A stretch of DNA of 64,000 nucleotides. Origin: Flectobacillus rivi. Its GTDB lineage: Bacteria > Bacteroidota > Bacteroidia > Cytophagales > Spirosomataceae. Position numbers and translations under genes: made by a program. Location of the stretch: the NCBI RefSeq assembly GCF_030056655.1, contig NZ_JASHIE010000010.1:124001-188000 (forward strand). The letters run 5' to 3'. This document shows, in pieces, positions 9,214-18,606 of the stretch. A model generated the notes under the pieces. The model saw only the letters and a program-made list of their open reading frames with translations. It did no database searches and was not told where the DNA came from. Numbering within the stretch: the first letter of the stretch is position 1; every line of letters begins with the position of its first letter.

Positions 9214-10545
9214 ATGGCAAACATTACATTGGGCGATAAAGAATATTTCGCTGGTATTGGTAAAATTCAATTTGAAGGCCGCGAGTCAGACAATCCTCTT
9301 GCATTCAAATGGTACGATGAAAATCGTGTGATTGCAGGTAAAACGATGAAAGAGCATTTGCGTTTTGCGGTTGCTTATTGGCATACATTCTGTGGACAAG
9401 GCGCAGATCCATTTGGTCCAGGAACACAGCAATTTCCTTGGGATGTAAAAGCGGGTGCTGTTGACAGAGCAAAAGATAAAATGGATGCCGCTTTTGAATT
9501 CTTTACTAAAATCGGTGCTCCATATTACTGTTTTCATGATATTGACTTAGTTGATGAAGGAAACTCAATGAGTGAGTACGAATCAAACCTACAGTCAATC
9601 GTTGACTATGCAAAGCAAAAACAAGCAGCTTCTGGTGTGAAGTTATTGTGGGGTACTGCAAACGTGTTCTCTAATCCACGTTATATGAATGGTGCTTCTA
9701 CAAACCCTGACTTCTCTGTGGTTGCACACGCTGGTACACAGGTGAAAAATGCGATTGATGCTACAATTGCCTTGAATGGTGAAAACTATGTATTCTGGGG
9801 TGGTCGTGAAGGTTATATGACCTTATTGAACACAGACATGAAACGTGAATTAGCTCACATGGGACAATTCTTAACAATTGCTCGTGACTATGCTCGTAAA
9901 AATGGATTTACAGGTAAATTCTTCATCGAACCTAAACCTTGTGAACCAACTAAACACCAATATGACTTTGACTCAGCAACAGTAATTGGATTTTTGAAAG
10001 AATACGGTTTAGAAAATGATTTCATGTTGAACCTTGAAGTAAACCATGCTACCTTGGCTGGACACACATTCCAACACGAATTACAAGTAGCTGTAGATAA
10101 CAACATGTTGGGTAGTATGGATGCCAACCGTGGTGACTACCAAAATGGATGGGATACAGACCAATTCCCTAACAACTTAAATGAGTTAACAGAATCTATG
10201 CTAATCATTTTAGAAGGAAAAGGGATTACACAAGGAGGTATTAACTTCGATGCTAAAATCCGTCGTAACTCGACTAATTTAGAAGATATTTTCTTTGCGC
10301 ATATTGGTGGTATGGATTCATTTGCAAGAGCTTTGGTAATTGCAGATAATATCTTGACAAAGTCACCATACAAAAAAATTCGTGCAGACAGATATGCTTC
10401 TTTTGATTCAGGTAAAGGAGCAGAATACGAAGCTGGTAAATTAACATTAGAAGATTTGCGTGATATTGCATTAGCACACGGTGAGCCAGCTCGTACAAGT
10501 GGCAAACAAGAACTTTTGGAAAATATCATTAACCAATACATCTAA
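9214..10545 (+). CDS. xylA: Xylose isomerase
   Basis: At 443 residues this is the long (class II) form of xylose isomerase, which interconverts D-xylose and D-xylulose in the cytoplasm. Visible family motifs include YWHTFCGQGADPFG, YYCFHDIDLVDEG with the catalytic His-Asp pair, VFWGGREGY, FIEPKPCEPTKHQYD, LEVNHATLAGHT and SMDANRGDYQNGWDTDQFP, which supply the sugar and two-metal ligands. No xylulokinase gene lies next to it. The operator-like repeat shared with susC suggests joint control with the downstream transport genes. Confidence 0.97.
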   Translation: MANITLGDKEYFAGIGKIQFEGRESDNPLAFKWYDENRVIAGKTMKEHLRFAVAYWHTFCGQGADPFGPGTQQFPWDVKAGAVDRAKDKMDAAFEFFTKIGAPYYCFHDIDLVDEGNSMSEYESNLQSIVDYAKQKQAASGVKLLWGTANVFSNPRYMNGASTNPDFSVVAHAGTQVKNAIDATIALNGENYVFWGGREGYMTLLNTDMKRELAHMGQFLTIARDYARKNGFTGKFFIEPKPCEPTKHQYDFDSATVIGFLKEYGLENDFMLNLEVNHATLAGHTFQHELQVAVDNNMLGSMDANRGDYQNGWDTDQFPNNLNELTESMLIILEGKGITQGGINFDAKIRRNSTNLEDIFFAHIGGMDSFARALVIADNILTKSPYKKIRADRYASFDSGKGAEYEAGKLTLEDLRDIALAHGEPARTSGKQELLENIINQYI

Positions 10546-10580
10546 AAGTAAAAGTTCGTATTAACAGAATAATGGATATA

Positions 10581-10616
10581 AAAAATCCCTCTTACGCTTG
10601 TGAGAGGGATTTTTTG
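10581..10616 (+). terminator. Intrinsic terminator of xylA
   Basis: AAAAATCCCTCT at 10581-10592 pairs with AGAGGGATTTTT at 10603-10614 over a 10-nt loop, followed by further Ts. It lies 35 nt after the xylA stop codon and separates xylA from the next gene. Confidence 0.92.
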
Positions 10617-10777
10617 TTTTATATATAAAGTAAAAATATTTTATTAAAAATAAGAAAAAACATATATTGTGTATGATTTTATACGATTAACATTGAATGG
10701 TTGTTGGTTGTGAAATATTTTTACTTGCTAAAATCTTCTACAATTAGAACATCTCACTAAAATTAAAACCTAAAACA

Positions 10778-11938
10778 ATGAAAAAATACTATTTCCTAAT
10801 TGCTTTAATATTATACAGTCACTATCACCTTTTTGCTCAAAGCGTTTCTTTAGATACCCTTGTTTTGGCTTCTGGAGAAACAAAAATAGGCACACTGAAG
10901 GAAAAAGGATGGATGAAAAATCCTTCAAAAATTAAATTTATTACGACCGAAGGCAAATCCCTTGAATACTTTCCGACACAACTTAAAGGGTTTAAAGTTG
11001 GAGAATCTGGAGAACAATATGAAACACATACTGTTTCTATGGATTTGAGCATGTTGGGTAATAGTTATACATCTAATACTGAGTCAATAATCGTAAAAGA
11101 TACAACGGTATTTTTGTCAGTTTTAGTTGAAGGGCAAGCTCGATTGTTATATTACATGGATAATCGAAGAAAGGAGCACTTTTATCTACAATTAAAAGGA
11201 GAGGCTAAACCAGAAGAATTGATTGAAAGAAAAGAGTATATTCTGCGAAATGGACAGAGAGTATTGGCAACAAGCAAAGACTATATAGCGCAATTATCTG
11301 TACTTGGGAATTGCAATGAGTTAAATGACTTTTCAGGGGTAAGTTTAACAAAGAGTTCTCTAATAAAAACATTGGTCAAATATAATCAGTGCGTCGGATA
11401 TACTACTGTCAAAGTTGTTCGAGAAGACAATGACGTCTTTGAAGTTTGGACACAACTTGGTGTAGGTATGGGTTTTCAGAGGCAGTACGACTACAAAAAA
11501 ACGCCACTAGATTTTAATAATATTCATCCAGTAATTGGAATAGGCTTGGACATGGTAATACCTCGAACAAAAAACAAATTTAGGGTTACTGTTGATGCCA
11601 ATTATCACTCATTTGACGGAAATAATATTTCGTATCCCTCTGAGGCAAAATACATCAACCTGACATTAGGTCCTAAATTTGACCTTCTAAATAATAAGAA
11701 AACAAGACTATATGTAACGGCAGGATATGGAATTTATGTGAAATTATCTAATGCGCAGAAGGACAATAGTTGGGTGCGCCCAATAGATTTGAGTGGAGAA
11801 TATGGAGGGTTAGGTTTTGTACACAAAAGAGTAGCAGTAGAATTAAAATATGAAAATGTAAATAATGCCTTTAATTGGTTGTATTCAACTCAGTCTGCTT
11901 ATAATGTCAGTCTTTTACTTAAGTATCGTTTACATTAA
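10778..11938 (+). CDS. Uncharacterised outer-membrane protein in the xylose locus
   Basis: I do not recognise a named family for this 386-residue protein. A signal peptide is clear (YYFLIALILYSHYHLFAQS). The first half (about 20-200) looks like the soluble Bacteroidota domain that starts with a short LASGETKIGTL strand repeat. The second half (about 220-386) is a run of amphipathic beta strands with Gly and aromatic residues (VWTQLGVGMGFQRQYDY, LYVTAGYGIYVKL) and ends VSLLLKYRLH, as small outer-membrane barrels do. It sits between xylA and the GntR regulator on the plus strand, behind the xylA terminator. A link to xylose metabolism is only positional. Confidence 0.75.
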   Translation: MKKYYFLIALILYSHYHLFAQSVSLDTLVLASGETKIGTLKEKGWMKNPSKIKFITTEGKSLEYFPTQLKGFKVGESGEQYETHTVSMDLSMLGNSYTSNTESIIVKDTTVFLSVLVEGQARLLYYMDNRRKEHFYLQLKGEAKPEELIERKEYILRNGQRVLATSKDYIAQLSVLGNCNELNDFSGVSLTKSSLIKTLVKYNQCVGYTTVKVVREDNDVFEVWTQLGVGMGFQRQYDYKKTPLDFNNIHPVIGIGLDMVIPRTKNKFRVTVDANYHSFDGNNISYPSEAKYINLTLGPKFDLLNNKKTRLYVTAGYGIYVKLSNAQKDNSWVRPIDLSGEYGGLGFVHKRVAVELKYENVNNAFNWLYSTQSAYNVSLLLKYRLH

Positions 11939-11954
11939 ACGGTTTAATTAATAG

Positions 11955-11989
11955 CAAAAAAACGAGGCTATCCCTAATAAGATAGCCTC
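11955..11989 (-). terminator. Terminator of the GntR regulator gene
   Basis: GAGGCTATC (11964-11972) pairs with GATAGCCTC (11981-11989) over an 8-nt loop. The plus-strand A-run at 11956-11962 becomes a T-run after the stem on the minus strand, so it mainly ends the regulator transcript and may also serve the convergent gene. Confidence 0.85.
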
Positions 11990-11994
11990 ATTTA

Positions 11995-13011
11995 CTACAA
12001 ACTGCCACGAACAATAAGTGAGCATGGGCTTGCGACTTTTCCTTTTTGTCTATTTCTGACCATTCTACCTGCAATTTTTCCCATTTTTTGGAAGTCATTC
12101 GAGATGGTTGTTATACCATCTTCTCCCAAAATTTGTTTGATAGGCGTATCGTCATAAGTTAATAGACCAACATCTTCTCCTAATTTTAGACCTTTTTTAT
12201 TGACATGATTCATAAAACGTATGATATCACTTTCAAGAAAAAGAATGTAAGCTTGTCCTGCTTCAATACAATCAACTTCAAGGTTGTCGATAATACGGGA
12301 GTCTATATCAAAATCATTTGTAAATCTTTTAAATCCTTTGGTGATACCATTAGGCGTGTATTGAAACTGATTTTTACTTAGAAAAAGCGTAATAGCTTTG
12401 TATTTCTTGAGAAGAGGTAATGCTTCCTGCAAACCAGAGTAGATATTTTCCTCAAAGTTTTGATACAATACTGCATAGTCATTGTCAAACTCATCTATGT
12501 CAATATCTAAAACCAATAACTTCTCCTTTGGTATTTGTCCTACGATATGCGATACATCCTCATTGAAGTGAGGCATTACAATATAAAAGTTATAGTTACC
12601 AATATTGTTGATTAAAACGTTTTCAAAGACCTTTAAATCATGATAATGGAAGAATAAGTTAATCGCAACATTATCACCAAGAGCTTCTTTGAGTGAATGA
12701 AATAACGTTTCTTTGTAAGCATTCATAGCATCAAACAGAACAAATACGTGCATGGTTGTTTGCACGTCAGTTGACGCTACAAAATATCCCTTTCCATGTT
12801 GAGCCGCCACAATCCCACGTTCTCTCAATTCTTCATAAGCTCTAATAATAGTCATACGTGCAACACCCAGTGACTGAGTGATCTCATTGATTGTAGGCAG
12901 TTGGTCACCACGTTGTAGGGTGCCATTCTGTATTTTTTCAATGATATCATCAATGAGTTGTTGGTACTTGGGTTTTTGAGCGTTTGGCTCTATTTGTAAA
13001 TATTTGCCCAT
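11995..13011 (-). CDS. GntR-family transcriptional regulator with sugar-binding-like C-domain
   Basis: The 338-residue protein has an N-terminal GntR winged helix (about residues 5-78; QLIDDIIEKIQNGTLQRGDQLPTI, TIIRAYEELRERGIV, HGKGYFVAS). A C-terminal domain (about 90-335) resembles periplasmic-binding/LacI effector domains, as in AraR. Such regulators release DNA when a sugar binds. It is transcribed away from susC and stands between xylA and susC, whose upstream regions share a 16-bp repeat. I infer that it represses both in the absence of xylose or xylo-oligosaccharide, and it may control itself through the shared 447-bp intergenic region. Confidence 0.88.
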   Translation of the reverse strand: MGKYLQIEPNAQKPKYQQLIDDIIEKIQNGTLQRGDQLPTINEITQSLGVARMTIIRAYEELRERGIVAAQHGKGYFVASTDVQTTMHVFVLFDAMNAYKETLFHSLKEALGDNVAINLFFHYHDLKVFENVLINNIGNYNFYIVMPHFNEDVSHIVGQIPKEKLLVLDIDIDEFDNDYAVLYQNFEENIYSGLQEALPLLKKYKAITLFLSKNQFQYTPNGITKGFKRFTNDFDIDSRIIDNLEVDCIEAGQAYILFLESDIIRFMNHVNKKGLKLGEDVGLLTYDDTPIKQILGEDGITTISNDFQKMGKIAGRMVRNRQKGKVASPCSLIVRGSL

Positions 13012-13197
13012 CTTTAATAATAAATGATTCCAGTCCTAGTGCCTAAAATGGATAATAGACCAAGTTAGTCAGGAAATTGCTGATATGAAAATTTTGCTTG
13101 GTGGTGCGATTAACTTAAGTAGAATAAGTGTGACAATCGATAAAGCAATTATGTGTGGTAAAACTAATAAGTTTTTTATAAAAAAATGAAGAAATAT

Positions 13198-13227
13198 TTG
13201 CATGAAAAAAATATTATATAGAATTTT
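13198..13227 (+). promoter_or_regulatory. Weak candidate promoter of susC
   Basis: TTG at 13198-13200 lies 18 bp before TAGAATTTT (13219-13227), a poor match to TAnnTTTG. The operator-like 16-mer follows 7 bp later, the same order as at xylA. If correct, the leader is about 220 nt; a purine-rich ribosome-site-like AAAGGAGG occurs at 13380-13387, too far from the ATG to serve susC directly. Confidence 0.3.
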
Positions 13228-13234
13228 ACTTCAT

Positions 13235-13250
13235 AGAACAGTACAGAACA
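13235..13250 (+). promoter_or_regulatory. Putative operator of susC, identical to the xylA site
   Basis: AGAACAGTACAGAACA (two AGAACA half-sites 10 bp apart) is an exact copy of 9148-9163 in front of xylA. It lies in the 447-bp region between the divergent regulator gene and susC. An exact 16-bp match upstream of two functionally related genes flanking a regulator is unlikely by chance. Confidence 0.65.
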
Positions 13251-13458
13251 CGATTCAAATTGTCTTTTTTTAATATATAAGTTATCAAAACATCAATTTG
13301 AATATTCCATTATTGTATTTTTCTTATTTTTTAACAGTTGATAAAAAAACTTTAAAAAATCCACTATTTCACGCTTAAAGAAAGGAGGACATCACAAAAA
13401 AGTAAGGACACATCACCCTAATCGTTTTCAGTTCATTATTATCCAAAAAACCAATTAT

Positions 13459-16400
13459 ATGAAAAACAAATTACTAAATTATTTCAAGCATGTATGTGTC
13501 TTGAGTATAATGCTATTGTATGCTGTTTCAACAGTAGCTCAAGACAGAAAAGTAACAGGAAAGGTTGTTGGTGTTGACAACCAAGGTATCCCAGGTGTGA
13601 GTATTGTTATCAAAGGCACACGTACGGGTACTACTTCAGATGCTAATGGTAATTTTTCCATCAATTCAAAATCTTCAAATGACGTACTTCAATTGTCAGG
13701 TATCGGCTACAAGGCAAAAGAAGTAAATTTAGCAGGTCAAACTTCAATCAATGTTACTTTAGATGAGGATATCGCAGCTTTGGAAGAAGTTGTAGTAACA
13801 GGTTATTCAAGTAGTTCAAAGAAAGAAAGTACAGGTTCGGTTGCAACAATTAAGTCTAAAGACTTAGTAATGGTACCTTCTGGAAACGTTGAACAACAAT
13901 TACAAGGTAGAGCTTCTGGGGTTACGGTAATTTCAAGTGGTCAGCCTGGTGCTGCCAGCTTAGTGCGTATTCACGGTTTTGGTTCATTTAGTAATAACAA
14001 CCCATTGTATGTTGTTGATGGTGTTCCTGTACAATCTACAGATTTCTTAGCTCCAGGTGATATCGAAAGTACATCAATCCTTAAAGATGCAGCAGCAGCT
14101 TCTATTTATGGAGCAAGAGCAGCAAACGGTGTAATCGTATATACAACAAAGAAGGGTACTAAAAGAGCTAGAAGCCTTGAAGTAACTTATGATGGACTTT
14201 ATGGTGTAACTGACCCAGGAAAAGGACAAGCAATGTTGAATCCACAAGAACAAGCAGATTGGACTTGGAATGCGATTCGTAACACAGCTATTGCAAATGG
14301 TACAACTCCAACATTTGGCCATCCGCAATATGGAACTGGAACATCAGCTGTGCTTCCCGATTATCTAAATGTAGGTGGTCGTTCTGGTGTAAGTGGTACA
14401 GTTGATTTGGCAGCAGAAAGATTAAAATATAATATTGACCCTACAGCGGGAGCAATTTACCAAGTAGTAAAAGCTAACAAAGCTGGAACAGACTGGTATG
14501 GTGCTATTACAAGAATGGCTCCTATTTCAAGACATAGTTTGGGCTTCTCTGGTGGAACAGAAAATGGAAGATATTATTTCGGTTTATCAGCACAAGAACA
14601 AGCTGGTATTTTGGTTTATAATAAATTTTCAAGATATACATTTAGAGCAAACTCTGAGTTTGATTTAAGCAAAAAGGTTCGCATTGGAGAAAACTTGCAG
14701 TTTACTTATAAATCTGTATTAGCACAAGATGGTAACGATTTGTTGAATCCAAACAACAGTGGTTTATCTACAATAGCAGGTGAAGGTGATATCTTATCTG
14801 CTTTCCGTATGTCTCCAATTATTCCAATTTATGATGAGTTTGGAGGATATGCTGGTACTGCTGCGAAAGGTTTTAACAACCCAAGAAACCCAGTTGCTTC
14901 TCGTGATGGTTCTAAAAATGACAGAAGTTTTACTGCAAATGGCTTCGGTAATATCTACTTAGAATATGAGCCAATTACAAACTTAGTATTACGTTCAAGT
15001 ATTGGTGGTCAGTATAATAATGCTTATCAGTATGCTTATTCTCGTTTGCAATACGAAAACTCTGAAAACAACGCAAGTTTTGGTTATAACGAATTTTCAG
15101 GTTACCAATTTAGCTGGACTTTCACAAACACTATTAACTACCAAAAGCAAATTGGCGATCACAAAATCAAAGCTTTAGCTGGTTATGAAGCGTTGAATAC
15201 TGGTTCTGGTAGAGGTATTTCTGGATCAGGTATCAACCCATTCTCAACAGATATCAATTATATCACACTGACAACAGTTTCTTCAACTGGTAAAGTTGTG
15301 AATAGTTATATCAACTCAGGTATTACGTTTGCTTCTGTGTTTGGTCAGTTAGACTATAACTTGAGCGACAAATATTATGTATCTGGGGTTGTAAGACGTG
15401 ATGGTTCTTCTCGTTTCGGTATCAATAGTCGTTATGGTGTATTCCCTGCGTTCTCAGCAGCTTGGCGTCTATCAAAAGAAGACTTCATGAGAGATCTTCC
15501 TTGGATTAGCGATTTGAAAATCAAAGGTGGTTGGGGACAAATGGGTAACTCAAACTCTGTAGATCCAAATAACCAATACAGTCTTTACGCAGCAAACGTA
15601 GGTAACTCTTATTATGATATCAACGGTTCAAATACATCGGCAGTGTCTGGTTTCTATAGAAGCCGTATTGGTAACCCAAATGCTAAATGGGAAACAAACA
15701 CAACTACAAACATTGGTTTTGAAAGTTCATTGTTCAGAGGAAAATGGGATTTAGCAGTTGATTTGTGGAACAGAGAGACTACTGATGCTTTGTTTAATGT
15801 ACCACTTCCAGGTGTATTGGGTAACTATGCTGCAGCTCCAGCTGTAAACGTAGGTACCTTAAGCAACAAAGGTATTGATATCCAGATTATTAACAGAGGT
15901 AATATTATCAAAGATTTGAACTACGAAGTAACAGCTACAGGTTCATTCTTGGATAACAAAATCACTTCATTTGCTCCGAATATCACATATTTACCAGGTA
16001 CTACTTACCGTGGTTTGACACCAGTAAGAAACCAATTGAATTACCCAATGTCAGCATTCTATGGCTACAAAGTAGTTGGTTTGTTTAACTCTACTTCAGA
16101 GGTTGCTTCTGCTCCAAAACAAACAGGTGCTGGTTTAGGTCGTTTCCGTTATGCAGATATCAACGGCGATGGTGTAATTGATGCAAATGACAGAACGTAT
16201 TTAGGTAGTCCTGTTCCTGTATTTACTGGTGGTATGACAATTAGATTGACTTACAAGGCATTTGATTTCTCTACTTTCATGGCAGTGTCATTAGGTAATA
16301 AAATCGCTAACGTAAGTAAATGGTATACAGATTTCTATCCTTCATTTACTGGTGCTGCTGTTAGTGCTCGTGTTAAAAACTCTTGGACACCAACTAACAC

Positions 16401-16719
16401 AAACACAGATCAACCAATTTTTGAAGGTGAATCTGGATTCAGTACAAACGGTGAGTTTAACTCATTCTATGTAGAGAACGGTAATTATTTAAGAATGCAG
16501 AATATGTCTTTAGGATATACAATTCCTAAGAATGTATTGACAAAAATTGGTTTGAAGAGTGCTAGAGTTAGTGCTTCTGCCAGCAATATCTTCACAATTA
16601 CAAGCTACAAAGGCTTAGATCCAAGTGTAGGTGGTGCAGCGGATACAAACTTTGGTATTGACATTGGTAACGTACCAATCACAAGAAGTTATAACTTAGC
16701 TCTTAGCTTAAGCTTCTAA
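13459..16719 (+). CDS. SusC/RagA-type TonB-dependent outer-membrane transporter
   Basis: The 1086-residue protein has a signal peptide (about 1-27). A carboxypeptidase-regulatory-like beta sandwich follows (about 30-105; VTGKVVGVDNQGIPGVSIVIKG), then the TonB-box-like LEEVVVTGY. The plug (about 125-235) carries QLQGRASGVTVISSG, NNNPLYVVDGVP and SILKDAAAASIYGARAANGV, and a 22-strand barrel continues to a C-terminal aromatic residue (ALSLSF). These features define SusC/RagA transporters, which import oligosaccharides with a SusD lid. Gene order and the operator shared with xylA suggest xylo-oligosaccharide or xylose as substrate; this is inferred. Confidence 0.96.
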   Translation: MKNKLLNYFKHVCVLSIMLLYAVSTVAQDRKVTGKVVGVDNQGIPGVSIVIKGTRTGTTSDANGNFSINSKSSNDVLQLSGIGYKAKEVNLAGQTSINVTLDEDIAALEEVVVTGYSSSSKKESTGSVATIKSKDLVMVPSGNVEQQLQGRASGVTVISSGQPGAASLVRIHGFGSFSNNNPLYVVDGVPVQSTDFLAPGDIESTSILKDAAAASIYGARAANGVIVYTTKKGTKRARSLEVTYDGLYGVTDPGKGQAMLNPQEQADWTWNAIRNTAIANGTTPTFGHPQYGTGTSAVLPDYLNVGGRSGVSGTVDLAAERLKYNIDPTAGAIYQVVKANKAGTDWYGAITRMAPISRHSLGFSGGTENGRYYFGLSAQEQAGILVYNKFSRYTFRANSEFDLSKKVRIGENLQFTYKSVLAQDGNDLLNPNNSGLSTIAGEGDILSAFRMSPIIPIYDEFGGYAGTAAKGFNNPRNPVASRDGSKNDRSFTANGFGNIYLEYEPITNLVLRSSIGGQYNNAYQYAYSRLQYENSENNASFGYNEFSGYQFSWTFTNTINYQKQIGDHKIKALAGYEALNTGSGRGISGSGINPFSTDINYITLTTVSSTGKVVNSYINSGITFASVFGQLDYNLSDKYYVSGVVRRDGSSRFGINSRYGVFPAFSAAWRLSKEDFMRDLPWISDLKIKGGWGQMGNSNSVDPNNQYSLYAANVGNSYYDINGSNTSAVSGFYRSRIGNPNAKWETNTTTNIGFESSLFRGKWDLAVDLWNRETTDALFNVPLPGVLGNYAAAPAVNVGTLSNKGIDIQIINRGNIIKDLNYEVTATGSFLDNKITSFAPNITYLPGTTYRGLTPVRNQLNYPMSAFYGYKVVGLFNSTSEVASAPKQTGAGLGRFRYADINGDGVIDANDRTYLGSPVPVFTGGMTIRLTYKAFDFSTFMAVSLGNKIANVSKWYTDFYPSFTGAAVSARVKNSWTPTNTNTDQPIFEGESGFSTNGEFNSFYVENGNYLRMQNMSLGYTIPKNVLTKIGLKSARVSASASNIFTITSYKGLDPSVGGAADTNFGIDIGNVPITRSYNLALSLSF

Positions 16720-16779
16720 TTAGTGATTGTACTGATTATCAAAAAAGAAATTATACAACCAATTAAAACAGGATTGATA

Positions 16780-18522
16780 ATGAGAAAATATATAAATAGT
16801 AAAGTTTTAATATCGTCAGTATTTTTATCAACGGTATTGGTAACAGCCTGTAAGGACAGTTTCTTGGAGGTACCTCCAACTGGCCAGTTGGCAAATGCTC
16901 AACTAACATCAAAAGCAGGTATCGAAGGCTCATTAATTGGAGCTTATAGTATGTTGAACGGTAGAGGTGTCCGTTTGGCAAGTAGTGCAAACTGGGTATT
17001 TGGTAGTATTTTAGGAGGTGAAGCTAACAAAGGTACCAACTCTGGTGACTATACTGCTATCAACCCGATTCAGAGATTTGAAACTCCTCCAACGAATACA
17101 GAAATTAACGATACTTGGAGAGTGAAATACGAAGGTATTCAGCGTTGTAACACGACTTTAGCATCGCTTGCAAAAGCTGGTTCAGATGTGACTGCTGATG
17201 ACAAAAAACGTATTTCGGGTGAAGCTCGTTTCTTGAGAGGTCACTATTATTTTGAATTGAAAAAACTGTATAACAACGTCCCATATATTGATGAATCAAT
17301 GGACTATGGTACAGGTATTGAGAAAGTTTCTAATGCTACCGATGTTTGGCCTAAAATTGAGGCAGATTTGAAGTATGCAATGGATAACCTTCCTGAAACT
17401 CAGGCTGCTGCTGGTAGAGCTAACAAATGGGCTGCTGCTGCTTATTTAGGTAAAGCTTATTTGTTTCAAAAGAAATATACTGAAGCTAAGGCAATGTTTG
17501 ACCAAGTGATTGCGAGTGGTAAAACTGCTAACGGTAAGAAGTATGGCTTGGTTACTAAATATGCTCAAATCTTTAATGCAGAAAACGATAATAACGAAGA
17601 ATCAGTTTTTGCTATTCAATCAGCTGCAAACACAGGTAGCGTGAACAACGCTAACTCTGATGATGATTTGAACTACCCATACAACACTGGTTCTAGTGGT
17701 CCTGGTAACTGTTGCGGTTTCTTCCAACCAAGTTTCGAGTTGGCAAACTCTTTCCGTACAGATGCTAACGGCTTACCTTTATTGGATGGTTCTTACAATA
17801 GCACTGCAAACGCTTTGAAAACGGATTTTGGTATTCAGTCATCAGCTGCATTTACTCCTGATGCTGGTAACCTTGACCCTCGTTTGGATCACTCAGTAGG
17901 TCGTCGTGGTATTCCTTATTTAGATTGGCAAGATCACCCAGGATTTGACTGGATTCGTGATCAATCTTATGCAGGTCCATACTCACCGAAGAAATATATT
18001 TATTACAAGTCTCAAGAAGGAACTTTAACAGATGGTAGTTCTTGGACTCGTGGATATGCTGCAATGAACAAGCCTCTTATTCGTTATGCGGATGTATTGT
18101 TGATGGCTGCAGAATGCGAGATTGAAATTGGTAGCTTAGAAACAGCTCGTAATTACGTGAATTTAGTTCGTGCTAGAGCGGCTAATCCAGCTAGCTGGGT
18201 AACTAAAAATGGTGCCCCTGCTGCTAAATACGTAATTAGTACTTACACTGCAGCTTGGACTGATAAAGCTGTTGCGCGTACTGCAGTTCGTTTTGAGCGT
18301 AAACTTGAATTGTCAGGTGAAGGCCACCGTTTCTTCGACTTAGTTCGTTGGGGTATTGCTGAATCAACAATTAACGCTTACTTGAGTTATGAAGGAGCTA
18401 AATTGATTACAGCTTTGGGTAGTGCTAAATTTACAGCAAACAAAAACGAGTACTTACCAATCCCTCAAACTCAAATTGATATTCAAGGTAAAGATATCTT
18501 GAAGCAAAACCCTGGTTATTAA
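16780..18522 (+). CDS. SusD/RagB-type nutrient-binding outer-membrane lipoprotein
   Basis: The ATG at 16780 (580 residues) is preferred over the upstream frame start at 16723 because it places a lipoprotein signal directly at the N-terminus, with lipobox VTAC near residue 21. SusD features are clear: KDSFLEVPPTGQL, an N-terminal TPR-like part (EARFLRGHYYFELKKLYNNVPY, AYLGKAYLFQKKY), and the C-terminal PLIRYADVLLMAAECEIE, ARTAVRFERKLELSGEGHRFFDLVRWG and NEYLPIPQTQID. The protein caps the SusC barrel and captures glycan at the cell surface. It follows susC on the same strand, 60 bp downstream. Confidence 0.96.
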   Translation: MRKYINSKVLISSVFLSTVLVTACKDSFLEVPPTGQLANAQLTSKAGIEGSLIGAYSMLNGRGVRLASSANWVFGSILGGEANKGTNSGDYTAINPIQRFETPPTNTEINDTWRVKYEGIQRCNTTLASLAKAGSDVTADDKKRISGEARFLRGHYYFELKKLYNNVPYIDESMDYGTGIEKVSNATDVWPKIEADLKYAMDNLPETQAAAGRANKWAAAAYLGKAYLFQKKYTEAKAMFDQVIASGKTANGKKYGLVTKYAQIFNAENDNNEESVFAIQSAANTGSVNNANSDDDLNYPYNTGSSGPGNCCGFFQPSFELANSFRTDANGLPLLDGSYNSTANALKTDFGIQSSAAFTPDAGNLDPRLDHSVGRRGIPYLDWQDHPGFDWIRDQSYAGPYSPKKYIYYKSQEGTLTDGSSWTRGYAAMNKPLIRYADVLLMAAECEIEIGSLETARNYVNLVRARAANPASWVTKNGAPAAKYVISTYTAAWTDKAVARTAVRFERKLELSGEGHRFFDLVRWGIAESTINAYLSYEGAKLITALGSAKFTANKNEYLPIPQTQIDIQGKDILKQNPGY

Positions 18523-18551
18523 TTTTAACCAATTGTAAATTGCTTTAATAC

Positions 18552-18586
18552 AAAAGAGATGGTATATATTGCCATCTCTTTTTTTA
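18552..18586 (+). terminator. Terminator-like hairpin after susD
   Basis: AAAAGAGATGG (18552-18562) pairs with CCATCTCTTTT (18572-18582) over 9 nt, followed by more Ts. It lies between susD and the FG-GAP lipoprotein gene, whose ATG is 20 nt further on. Confidence 0.9.
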
Positions 18587-18606
18587 TAAGATTTAACTCT
18601 AATATC

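Noticed and set aside
16723..16779. N-terminal extension of the SusD frame
   Set aside because: The extra 19 residues precede a complete lipoprotein signal peptide starting at 16780 and are not typical of the family.
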